A stretch of DNA of 64,000 nt from Tissierella sp. P1. GTDB taxonomy: Bacteria; Bacillota; Clostridia; Tissierellales; Tissierellaceae. Under the pieces are notes generated by a model. The model had not been told where the DNA came from. It ran no database searches and saw only the letters and a program-made list of their open reading frames with translations. Positions 19,618 through 27,320 of the stretch are shown one piece after another. The translations under genes and the position numbers were made by a program. Numbering within the stretch: the stretch's first letter is position 1; every line of letters begins with the position of its first letter. The stretch spans positions 1 through 64,000 of the forward strand of contig NZ_NPMN01000018.1 in assembly GCF_002266425.1 (NCBI RefSeq), read 5' to 3'.

Positions 19618-19879
19618 ATTTTTGTCGACTTACAAAAGAGTCGGTTCAAAATTACAAAGTATGTTTACGAAAGATACAGAGCGTCAGACTGGGAAACCAA
19701 TCTGGCGCCTTTTATTTGTGTAAAAACAGATCCCCCGCCACAAAGATATCCCCAATTAAGAAACTTTTATTCCCCGCAGGCCAGTAAAATCAATATATAT
19801 AAAAATATAAATAAATATCCTCCCTATGCATATCGCACTTACGACTCATAAAATTGTATCTTTTTTCCACGAGCAAACT
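19618..19879. repeat. Left-end repeat of island unit 1
   Basis: About 260 bp match the start of unit 2 (23954-24216) with scattered differences. Conserved features are TTGTCGACTTACAAAAGAG next to the core, a GAAA-loop hairpin, an AT-rich patch, and CCACGAGCAAACT at the end. The latter motif is repeated once more at 19938-19949 in this copy. No protein-coding gene is seen in 19617-20239. Confidence 0.8.
19681..19714 (+). terminator. GAAA-loop terminator hairpin downstream of rpsI (unit 1)
   Basis: GCGTCAGACTGG (19681-19692) pairs with CCAATCTGGCGC (19697-19708) through G-U pairs, closed by a GAAA tetraloop and followed by CTTTTATTT. It would replace the native rpsI terminator displaced to 32031. 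Confidence 0.7.
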
Positions 19880-19980
19880 CGCTTGTCATTTTCTCATTTT
19901 TTATCTCTTTTTTTCTATTTTTTAAGTAAATGCAACCCACGAGCAAACTTGTGTGTAACTGGACAATTTACGAAATACAA

Positions 19981-20015
19981 AATCTCTCAAACATTTATGT
20001 TTGGGGGATTTTTTT
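19981..20015 (+). terminator. Intrinsic terminator
   Basis: Arms 19981-19994 and 19997-20010 pair with two G-U pairs and are followed by a run of five T. It lies between the left-end repeat and the kinase relic. Confidence 0.6.
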
Positions 20016-20056
20016 ATGCTTTTCCACGATATGAGCCATACTTTTAGTGTAAAGCC
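20016..20056 (-). pseudogene. Relic of a GHKL sensor-kinase C-terminus
   Basis: These 41 bp closely match the minus-strand 3' part of the intact kinase gene (24334-24375), the region encoding GFGTKSMIHIVEKHG. One base is missing, so the frame is broken. The relic lies in the same position relative to the left-end repeat as the intact gene in unit 2, so unit 1 probably once carried the same two-component system. Confidence 0.6.
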
Positions 20057-20128
20057 TACAAAAGGGTGAAATGGTACTAATCTTCCTCACTTTGGATGCT
20101 TGTCTGTTTTTGCGGTTATCATCTTATA

Positions 20129-20198
20129 TCATGTTTCATGTCGAAAAAATCATGTTTCATGCAGCGGACGGTTTTTTTCGAGAAACATCCGCTACAAT
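20129..20198 (+). promoter_or_regulatory. Candidate LytTR-controlled promoter 1
   Basis: TCATGTTTCATG occurs at 20129-20140 and again at 20150-20161, a 21-bp period (two helical turns). A -10 TACAAT lies at 20193-20198, 31 bases after the second repeat. Two more promoters in the island have the same layout (22306, 26344). LytTR regulators bind such paired direct repeats upstream of -35. It drives the secreted protein gene at 20240. Confidence 0.75.
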
Positions 20199-20239
20199 GA
20201 AAACACGAAAGCAAAACAAAAAATCAAGGAGGAAAAATA

Positions 20240-22108
20240 ATGAAAAAACGAATTATGGGCATACTGCTCACCCTGTGCATGGTACTCTCCATACTGCCGA
20301 TGACGGCTTTCGCTGGATGTCCGATGGATGTGTTGATCGGAACAAATGAGCCGTGGGCGGTGACGAGAACCTTTGTCGTAGCGATGCCTTTGACGGAATA
20401 GGGGAGATTTATGAACATAAAAAAGGTGGAATCATCTCCCATACCAAAAATAGGGAGTGGTGGGCAAATGGCGTTCAAATAAGGCAGGGCGATGTTTTCA
20501 AGCAGGTAGGGATATATGAAATGATCATGCGATCGGGTAATATTGTCGCAACGCCATATAATTTTGAAGTTGTCCCTCGCTTAGACCACGGATGGCAAAA
20601 CGTCAGTGAGCTTACACTTATCACACCTCCGAAAACCACCTATCGCCAAGGGGCGGATCCGTTTGACCCAAGGGACATTGTCGTACGGGTTACTTTTAGG
20701 AACGGTCAGACACAGGATTTGGGCCACGAGGATTTAATGATTTTTGCAGGCTCCCGGGGTATGCGCAGTTACAAAGACGGGGTACGGGTTCTTCAGGGCT
20801 TCCGTTTTTTTGAAGCGGGCGAAAAAGATTTTATTGTAAAAGTGGCAAGCAAGCAATTAACCATCCCCTTTACCGTTACCCCTTTTGTTACCTCTGTGGA
20901 ATTGACCCAGGAACCTCAGAAAAGCGGCAACCGCACAGATACAACGGTTCGTTCAAGCGACTTTGAAGTCCGTGCCACCTTCACAGACGGTAGTTCACAG
21001 CATATTAACGGCGACTGCCTCCGTATATTAGGAAACGGCAACCGACTTTTTTTCGGCGGAGAGTACGATTTCGGCACAAGTCCGGTTACAGTAAATATCA
21101 CTATGGGAGATTTTTCTATACGGCGCGTACTGCATACGGTGGCGGGGCTTAACATCCTGTCATTCCCCCGAAAAACCACGTATAGCGTAGGCGAGGGCTT
21201 TGACAGCGCAGGGTTTAACGCCGTTATAAATGACGGTGGCAAAGACATCAACGTAAATGACAGAATCACCTTTTATATGGATAACGTGCAACTGACCCAG
21301 GGACGGGGGTTCACAACTGCCAGAAAAAATAGAGTAGTGGAAGTACGGTACGCCGGTAGAAAGGTGGCAGAATATACTATCCATGTATATGACAAGACTG
21401 AATCGGTGCAAGAAGCGTCTGTCCCAGCACCGATAAAATCCCCTGCCGCGGCTGTAACGGTGCCTGAAGTAAAAGTTCTAAATAACGAGGAATATGGGGG
21501 CGCGCCTTACCGCGATAAGCCGGATGGCAAAGTTTTAGGCACAATCCCCCAAGGCACAAAGGTTTTATTATTGGAGAAAAGGAGAGACGGATACGCGTGG
21601 GTTCGCTGGAACGGCATGGAGTATTATGTTTGGGCTGAAAGAATCGAAATTCCGGCCCCTGCATCAACTGCCGCATCGTTAACATCACCAACATCACCAA
21701 ACGCTAATGCTGCTGTTTTAGAATCCGGCGATTACTATATGAAAATCGGCGACAGATATATTTACTGCGGGAGGGGATAATTATTGGCTTGAACTTTCAT
21801 ACGACAAGCCCGATAAGCCATTTAGCGTTAAACTTGTAAACAACAGCACTGACCGCGGGCTGGAATACACAATTATTTATGACGATCGTTATGTGTATAT
21901 GGACACAAGCTGCCCGACATCCATGCAATTGCACTCGAATAATGTACCCCATTCGTGGAGAATCAACACGTATTCTAAATTCAGCACAATCAGGGATTAC
22001 AAAAATCAAGCGCTGCTTGTAAACACCTTCGGGGGCGCAGTATTCGTTGCTTCCATCAGTGGTTCCGCTCCCGAATTAGGCAGAATCGTTTTCATCAAAG
22101 CTGATTAA
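20240..22108 (+). CDS. Secreted Ig-like/SH3-domain protein, frameshifted
   Basis: The ATG at 20240 follows AAGGAGG and encodes a clear signal peptide (MKKRIMGILLTLCMVLSILP, cleavage after AFA). The frame shifts near 20340 into a long ORF ending at 21780, and again there into a last part ending at 22108; two single-base corrections give about 620 residues. The middle holds two or three Ig-like (Big-type) repeats with KTTYRQG/KTTYSVG starts, then an SH3-like domain (VKVLNNEEYGGAPYRDKPDG to WAERIEI). The tail, LELSYDKPDKPF to GRIVFIKAD, is of unknown function. GC is higher than in flanking core genes. A cell-wall binding role is likely but not proven. The frameshifts may be sequence errors or decay. 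Confidence 0.7.
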
Positions 22109-22180
22109 CGACCCACCGCGACGGCAAAGCGTAGATCGAGAGTCTGCACCTTGGTTATCAAAGAGATAATATTATTTTAA

Positions 22181-22291
22181 AGATGGTTAGAGCTAGGGAA
22201 AAAAATACCTCGTTATAGAATAGGAAATCGGATCATGTTTACTAAGGAATCTCTTATGAAGTGGATTAACAAACAAGAAGACAGAAATTGA
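22181..22291 (+). pseudogene. Relic of an excisionase-like HTH protein
   Basis: A 37-codon fragment without a start reads KKIPRYRIGNRIMFTKESLM then KWINKQ, the second half of the helix-turn-helix/excisionase family (GKIPxYRIGxxIxFxxxxLxxWI). An in-frame stop lies just upstream. It is a hint that a mobile element once carried an excisionase or its regulator here. Nothing else is coded in 22109-22429. Confidence 0.5.
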
Positions 22292-22305
22292 AAATATTGT
22301 TAAAA

Positions 22306-22374
22306 TCATATTTCATGTCGAAAAAAGCATGTTTCATGCAACCGCCGGATTTTTTAGAAGATTTTTGATAGATT
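22306..22374 (+). promoter_or_regulatory. Candidate LytTR-controlled promoter 2
   Basis: TCATATTTCATG (22306-22317) and GCATGTTTCATG (22327-22338) are 21 bp apart and share the TCGAAAAAA spacer with promoter 1. A -10-like TAGATT lies at 22369-22374, 30 bases after the second repeat, as in promoter 3. It serves the lipoprotein-lemA genes. Confidence 0.75.
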
Positions 22375-22429
22375 GAATGTAAGGGAATGTTCCCTGTATA
22401 CCAAAGTAAAACAAGATGGAGGATTTGAA

Positions 22430-22945
22430 ATGAAAAAATTATTAGTACTTATGATGGCACTTGTTATGACATTTAGCCTTGCAGCCTGCGGAGGAGAGGC
22501 TGATGTAGTAACACCGCCAGCGAACCAGCCAGAGGCTTCGGTTGCGGATGAGCAGGCGAAAGCGGATGCGGATTACGTAAACCTGGAGGACTTTTTAAAT
22601 CGAATTGTTGAAAATTATACCGAACAGCAGGAAATTGTCACATTATTGGAAGAAGTGAAAAGCGGTCAAAAAGAAGAAAGTGCGCTCTTGGACGCATACA
22701 GGAAGTTGGCAGAAGACTCCAATGGGATGCTTCAAGATATGGAAAACACAACATGGGAAACCAACTACTATAATGACCAGGTGGCGGCGCTCAATGAGTG
22801 TGTAGAAGTACTTGCGTTATATCAGCAAACATTGTATGAAGCAAGTGCAGAAAATGATGCCTCAAAGCTGGAAACAGTGGCCGAACTGCTAAATGATTTT
22901 GATGCAAAATTAGGCGCATTCCTTGACGCCATGGGTGTAGAGTAA
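22430..22945 (+). CDS. Predicted lipoprotein with coiled-coil body
   Basis: The 171-residue product from the ATG at 22430 has a lipoprotein signal with lipobox LAAC (cysteine at residue 21). An acidic helical body follows, rich in Q, E and K, with no domain I recognise. The ATG follows ATGGAGG; an in-frame upstream start at 22373 has no good site. It lies between candidate LytTR promoter 2 and lemA, and probably is an envelope partner of the LemA protein. Function is unknown. Confidence 0.75.
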   Translation: MKKLLVLMMALVMTFSLAACGGEADVVTPPANQPEASVADEQAKADADYVNLEDFLNRIVENYTEQQEIVTLLEEVKSGQKEESALLDAYRKLAEDSNGMLQDMENTTWETNYYNDQVAALNECVEVLALYQQTLYEASAENDASKLETVAELLNDFDAKLGAFLDAMGVE

Positions 22946-22991
22946 TTTAGCTGCAAAGAAATACAAGAAGTGTCTTTGATTTCTCAAAATC

Positions 22992-23024
22992 GGCAGGGGG
23001 TCTGAAAGGCTCCCTGCCTTTATA
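22992..23024 (+). terminator. Terminator or attenuator between lipoprotein and lemA
   Basis: GGCAGGG (22992-22998) pairs with CCCTGCC after a 17-base loop, and TTTATAAA follows. It may lower lemA expression relative to the lipoprotein gene. Confidence 0.55.
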
Positions 23025-23050
23025 AAAACAGAAAGAGGAGAGAAAACACT

Positions 23051-23605
23051 ATGCTGTCAACTTTCATTACAATCATCGTAATTGTCGCGGTCATTGTTCT
23101 ATGGATTATCTCCACCCAGTGCAAACTGGTGATGCTGGAGGAGAATACCAGCAATGCCATGGGCCAGATCGGAGTGCAGCTTTCTAGCCGCTTCGATGCT
23201 CTGACGGCTCTTTTGGATTTGACAAAGGGCTATGCCAAGCACGAAAGCGAAACCTTGATTGAAACCATTAAATCCAGACGAAGCATAATTACAGCGAAAT
23301 CCACACCGGATGATGTCATGCGCCAAGAGGGAATTATTTCCGAAGCGTTGGGGAGGATTGCCATGGTAACGGAGCAGTACCCGGAATTAAAGGCAAACCA
23401 AACCTATATTAAAACCATGGACGCAGTGCAGACCTTTGAAAACATGGTGCGCACTAGCAGGCTGATTTACAACGACAGCGTCACCAAGCTGAACCGTGAA
23501 ATCCGAATGTTCCCTGTCTCAATGATTTCCGGCATGCTGGGCTTTCCGAAAAGAGAGTATCTTGTTGAGCAGGCTGCTAAGACAGATATGCCCAGCATGA
23601 AATGA
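23051..23605 (+). CDS. LemA family protein, copy 1
   Basis: The 184-residue protein has one N-terminal membrane segment (residues 3-20) and a helical LemA domain. The usual LemA core is recognisable in NAMGQIGVQLSSRFDALTAL and the NREIRMFPVSMISGMLGFP end. LemA proteins are membrane-anchored with a helical bundle; their function is poorly known. The paralogue at 26731 is very similar over its whole length. A short S-layer-homology relic follows in frame after the stop. Confidence 0.88.
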   Translation: MLSTFITIIVIVAVIVLWIISTQCKLVMLEENTSNAMGQIGVQLSSRFDALTALLDLTKGYAKHESETLIETIKSRRSIITAKSTPDDVMRQEGIISEALGRIAMVTEQYPELKANQTYIKTMDAVQTFENMVRTSRLIYNDSVTKLNREIRMFPVSMISGMLGFPKREYLVEQAAKTDMPSMK

Positions 23606-23695
23606 GGTGCCCCACAGGGTGAAGCTACGCGTGCTGAGGTTTCAGCGGTTCTGCGCCGCTTCGTGGAACTGACAATCTCCAGCGACACCCTTTAA
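23606..23695 (+). pseudogene. Relic of an S-layer-homology protein C-terminus
   Basis: Thirty codons directly after lemA copy 1 encode GEATRAEVSAVLRRFVEL and an SSDTL end. This matches the last SLH repeat of the intact protein in unit 2 (TATRAEVAAVLRRFTEL, SSDTI). The rest of the gene is gone, so unit 1 lost a large surface-protein gene by internal deletion. Confidence 0.8.
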
Positions 23696-23900
23696 GGTCA
23701 AAAGATAAATGAATTTGACAAATTGATATACTAGGAGAAATTGAAGTATATCACTTACACATTACAAAAATGTTGAAGAAAAAAATATACCAAGAATCAT
23801 GGAGTCACAAGCCGTTTACACAGGATTTACACATGGTTAGTGATATGCGCCATTGAAATATGAATATTATAGTGCTAAGGATATTGAAAACACCATTGTA

Positions 23901-23953
23901 TATAGTGTGTTTTGGACAATTTAATTCAGTACATCAATTATGTAAGAGATAAT
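23901..23953. repeat. Right-end repeat of unit 1 with central att-like core
   Basis: These 53 bp match 31974-32026 at about 42 positions and end in the AAGAGATAAT core (23944-23953). Together with the left-end repeat starting at 23954, this marks the junction between two tandem units. No gene is seen in 23696-24274. Confidence 0.7.
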
Positions 23954-24216
23954 TTCATTGTCGACTTACAAAAGAGTAGGTTTACAATTACAAAGTATAT
24001 TTACGAAATATACAGAGCGTCAGACTGGGAAACCAATCTGGCGCCTTTTATTTGTGCAAAATAACCTTCGCACGCCAGAAAGATATCCCATATCTTAAGC
24101 CCCCAATTCCCCGCAGACCAGTGAAATCAATATATATAAAAATATAAATAAATATCCTCCCTATGCATATCACACTTACGACTCATAAAATTGTGACTAT
24201 TTTCCACGAGCAAACT
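23954..24216. repeat. Left-end repeat of island unit 2
   Basis: This second copy of the left end begins right after the core. It includes the same GAAA-loop hairpin (GCGTCAGACTGG at 24017-24028, CCAATCTGGCGC at 24033-24044, then CTTTTATTT) and the CCACGAGCAAACT motif at its end. Confidence 0.8.
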
Positions 24217-24274
24217 AGTGTGTAAGTGCACATTTCAAAGTATATAAATAGCGGAAAATAAGTTAATTAAGAGA

Positions 24275-25551
24275 TTATACAGTAGCTTGAAATATAAACC
24301 AGCCATCTTTAGTTGAAAACTGGAATACACCCCCATGCTTTTCCACAATATGAATCATGCTTTTTGTGCCAAAGCCATGCCCTTGCTTTTGTGATACTGG
24401 AAGTCCCTGATGGAATATTGGCTCTGCCTGATAGCTATTGCGTAGATCAATGCACAGCTTATTATTTTTGGAATACATACGCAACCGGATGATACGCTTG
24501 TTGTAGTCAGCTATCTGTTCACAGGCATGAATGGCGTTTTCCAAGGCATTTGACAATAGCGAGCAAAGCTCAGTATCGCTAAAGGGAAGTGAATCAGGCA
24601 GTTTCGCATCCACAGTCAGCATGATTTCCGCTTGTTTCGCTTTAGTAGCGAAAGCGGACAAAATTAGGTTGACGGTTTCGCTTTCGCAAAAGAGTAAGGG
24701 CGTGATGGCATCCATGTCGGACTGGGCAGTTCGTAGGTACTCTTTAATCCCCTCTATGTGTTCTTTGGAGGCCAGTCCCTGTAAAAGTGCAAAATGGTGG
24801 CGCATATCATGCCGATAGGATGCGGCGTTCTGCTGTAACTGCCTCAGAGAAGCAAACTCTGTCTGCGCCAACCGAAACTGTGCATCTAGCATATCCCGTT
24901 CTCTTTGGAGGTTTGCTTGTTTTTGTGTTTCAGCGTAGTAAAGGATAACAAACACAAAATAGAAAACTGATATTGTTGAGGGCATGAATTGTACCGCCCA
25001 TTCAGCACCGCTGTAAAGCACATCGGTGTAGATGGCGGTTATATAGTCGAACAGGTAGTAAAAAAGCGGAACTCCGCCTAAAAGTAAGCAAGACTTATGG
25101 GACTTTTCCATCAACTGCCGGACAGATCCGGCCACATATCTTTTCAAGAAATAATAGGCCAGAAACACTGATCCAATATAAAAAATGTGGTCTGCAAGTC
25201 TGCTGCCCAAAGCGGCACCCGCAAGAAAACCAAACCAGCGCGGAGCCTGACAGCAGAGATAACTCGATAGCACGCTGATAGCGGATATGAGCCAAGGACG
25301 CTTATAGTATAGAGAGAATATAAATATCAGCGGCAGATGGATAATCAGTGGATACAGCTTTGATGTCAAATCCAAGCCCAAAAGCCACCAACTGGCGGTT
25401 TGAACGAAAAGGAAAATGACACAGAGCAAGCCTGTGACGAGCCTGTTTTTTTCGTGAGTTCTATTCCCGCAAAGAGAACCGATACCGTTATACCAAAGAC
25501 CAAAGAAACTCCAAATCGTAAGAGGCCTATCACTGTTACTATCATAATCAT
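24275..25551 (-). CDS. GHKL sensor histidine kinase of the AgrC type, frameshifted
   Basis: This is the membrane sensor partner of the LytTR regulator upstream of it. The N-terminal part has about six hydrophobic segments. The H-box is YRHDMRHH (coded near 24795-24818), followed by an N-box with LLSNALENAIHACE and a G-box with GHGFGTKSM. The ATG at 25551 overlaps the regulator stop (ATGA). The first 40 or so codons are in a different frame from the rest, with the shift near 25430; one base corrects it to about 425 residues. No AgrB or AgrD-like peptide gene is nearby, so the signal is unknown. Confidence 0.85.
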
Positions 25552-26273
25552 TCCTCCTCCATTTGATAACGCAGATATTGCTGCTTTATCTCTCGCGCCT
25601 TGCCTTGTGCAATAGGTATAGTGGAGAGGGTCTGTAAGGTGATCTGATGGTTTTCGATGGTATCCACATACTGCATATTCACAAGATAGGAGCGGTGAGG
25701 TTTGATAAAACACCCATATTTCAGCAGTGTATCGCAGACAGAGGAAAAAAGCTCCGTACATTCGACCACCTTGCCAGAGTGCAGATGATATAGGACGTTT
25801 CTGCGGATGACCTCGACAAAGCTCAAATTGGAGATCAGTATTTTTTGAACCCCCTCATTGCTCTTTACTATGAGTGCATCCTCTTCTTCTTTCACTTTGA
25901 TTTGCTCCAGTAGATCATCCAAGGTAAAGAATAGCTTCTCCTTTGAAATTGGTTTGAGTACATAGTTGATAGCTTTAACGGAATAGCTCTCCAAAGCAAA
26001 TTCGGGCGATGAGGTAAAGAATAAAATCGGTGCGGTTTTGTCAAAGGTGCGGATTTCCTTTCCCACATCAATGCCCGTTAAGCCCGGCATAATAATATCC
26101 AGAAAGTATATATCAAACTGTTTTCCTTTTTCCAAGACTGAAACCAGCTCAAATCCGTTTGAAAAAACAGCATATTCGCAGCTTAGATGTTTTGATGTTC
26201 GGTACAGGTCTATAAGCTGTACCATATTGGATAGTTCGTCAATATTATCATCACAGACCGCAATCTGGAGCAT
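25548..26273 (-). CDS. LytTR family response regulator
   Basis: The 241-residue protein has an N-terminal receiver domain with acidic pair D8-D9, phosphoacceptor D59 (FLDIIMPG) and K107. A LytTR DNA-binding domain follows from about residue 137 to 238 (SFVEVIRRNVLYHL, KPHRSYLVNMQYV). It is of the AgrA/VirR class, which binds pairs of short direct repeats. It is transcribed away from candidate LytTR promoter 3 and shares ATGA with the kinase. The likely regulon is the three repeat-bearing promoters in this island. Confidence 0.93.
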   Translation of the reverse strand: MLQIAVCDDNIDELSNMVQLIDLYRTSKHLSCEYAVFSNGFELVSVLEKGKQFDIYFLDIIMPGLTGIDVGKEIRTFDKTAPILFFTSSPEFALESYSVKAINYVLKPISKEKLFFTLDDLLEQIKVKEEEDALIVKSNEGVQKILISNLSFVEVIRRNVLYHLHSGKVVECTELFSSVCDTLLKYGCFIKPHRSYLVNMQYVDTIENHQITLQTLSTIPIAQGKAREIKQQYLRYQMEEE

Positions 26274-26343
26274 AATAATTCCTCCATTTCTCTATTATTC
26301 TATCTCTGCATAATAATTTTATCATAAAAATCGAATATTTGAA

Positions 26344-26412
26344 ACATGATTCATGCCAAAAAAATCATGTTTCATGCAGGAAGTGGGTTTTTTAGATAGA
26401 TTTTGATAGATT
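26344..26412 (+). promoter_or_regulatory. Candidate LytTR-controlled promoter 3
   Basis: ACATGATTCATG (26344-26355) and TCATGTTTCATG (26365-26376) are 21 bp apart. A -10-like TAGATT lies at 26407-26412, 30 bases after the second repeat. The stretch after the repeats, GTTTTTTAGA then GATTTTGATAGATTGAA, also matches promoter 2. It lies between the divergent regulator gene and the relic-lemA-SLH genes. Confidence 0.75.
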
Positions 26413-26441
26413 GAAGATGTAAAACAAAATCTTTACTTGAA

Positions 26442-26674
26442 ACAAGATTTCTATAGGGGGAGGATATACTCTGGCTCTTCACCAAGTTCCCTATGGTGAG
26501 ACAATAAAATATCTTGATACCGAAGCGTATATGAGCCATTGGACTGTTTTTGACCGCAATGGCAAGATTGTGGTTGACAATGTTCAAAAGAACAATTTTT
26601 ACCTTCTTAACAATGCTTATGGCTATGCGAACGGGCACGTCTATTTTGGGGGCGAAAGCTACAAAGTTCCTTAA
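26442..26674 (+). pseudogene. Remnant of a secreted or surface protein gene
   Basis: An open stretch without a start codon encodes TLALHQVPYGE and SHWTVFDRNGKIVVDN, ending GGESYKVP. It lies just downstream of promoter 3, where unit 1 has the secreted-protein or lipoprotein gene. The 5' part appears deleted. I recognise no domain. Confidence 0.5.
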
Positions 26675-26730
26675 CTTAAATTGGACGTAGTCTGTCTATG
26701 CGGTAAAAAATAAACAAGGAGGACCCTATT

Positions 26731-27273
26731 ATGTTGCCAACTTTCATCACAATCATCGTAGTTTTTGCGGTCATTGTTCTATGGACAATCTCTACACATC
26801 GCAAACTGGTCGTGCTGGATGAGCATATCGGCAATGCCATGAGTCAGATCGGAGTGCAGCTATCAGTACGTTTTGACGTCATCATGGCTCTTTTGGATTT
26901 AACAAAAGGATATGCTAAGCTTGAAAGCGAAACACTGATTGAAACCATTAAATCCAGACGAAGCATAATTACAGCGAAATCCACACCGGATGAAGTAATG
27001 CGTCAGGAAGAGATTATTTTCAATGCGCTGGGCAGGATTGCCATTGTAACGGAGCAATACCCGGAGTTAAAAGTAAATCAGACCTATATCAAAACCATGG
27101 ACGCGGTGCAGACCTTTGAAAACATGGTGCGCACCAGCCGGCTGATTTATAACGACAGTGTGTCAAAGATGAACCGTGAAATTCGAATGTTCCCAGTATC
27201 TGCTGTTGCTGGGATGCTGGGTTTTCGGAAAAAAGACTATCTGGAGGATCAGGCTGGCAAGGCGGATAACTAG
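26731..27273 (+). CDS. LemA family protein, copy 2
   Basis: The 180-residue protein is a close paralogue of the one at 23051. It has the same membrane anchor (residues 3-20), the NAMSQIGVQLSVRF core, an almost identical central part (LIETIKSRRSIITAKSTPDE), and the NREIRMFPVSAVAGMLGFRK end. The ATG follows AAGGAGG. It is followed 47 bases later by the S-layer-homology protein gene, the arrangement that unit 1 shows only as a relic. Confidence 0.88.
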   Translation: MLPTFITIIVVFAVIVLWTISTHRKLVVLDEHIGNAMSQIGVQLSVRFDVIMALLDLTKGYAKLESETLIETIKSRRSIITAKSTPDEVMRQEEIIFNALGRIAIVTEQYPELKVNQTYIKTMDAVQTFENMVRTSRLIYNDSVSKMNREIRMFPVSAVAGMLGFRKKDYLEDQAGKADN

Positions 27274-27320
27274 AAAGTATAAAAAGGCAAGCAAAAGCCT
27301 TTCAAAGGAGGAAAACAAAT

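Noticed and set aside
20071..20349. ORF in the frame preceding the secreted protein
   Set aside because: It crosses promoter 1 and the ribosome binding site of the signal-peptide gene and has no start signal of its own.
19618..24216. Left-end repeats as an insertion sequence
   Set aside because: The 262-bp copies carry no transposase and no terminal inverted repeats; they adjoin att-like cores instead.
24531..24818. Plus-strand ORFs inside the sensor-kinase gene
   Set aside because: They are antisense shadows of the H-box and ATPase regions and lack ribosome binding sites.
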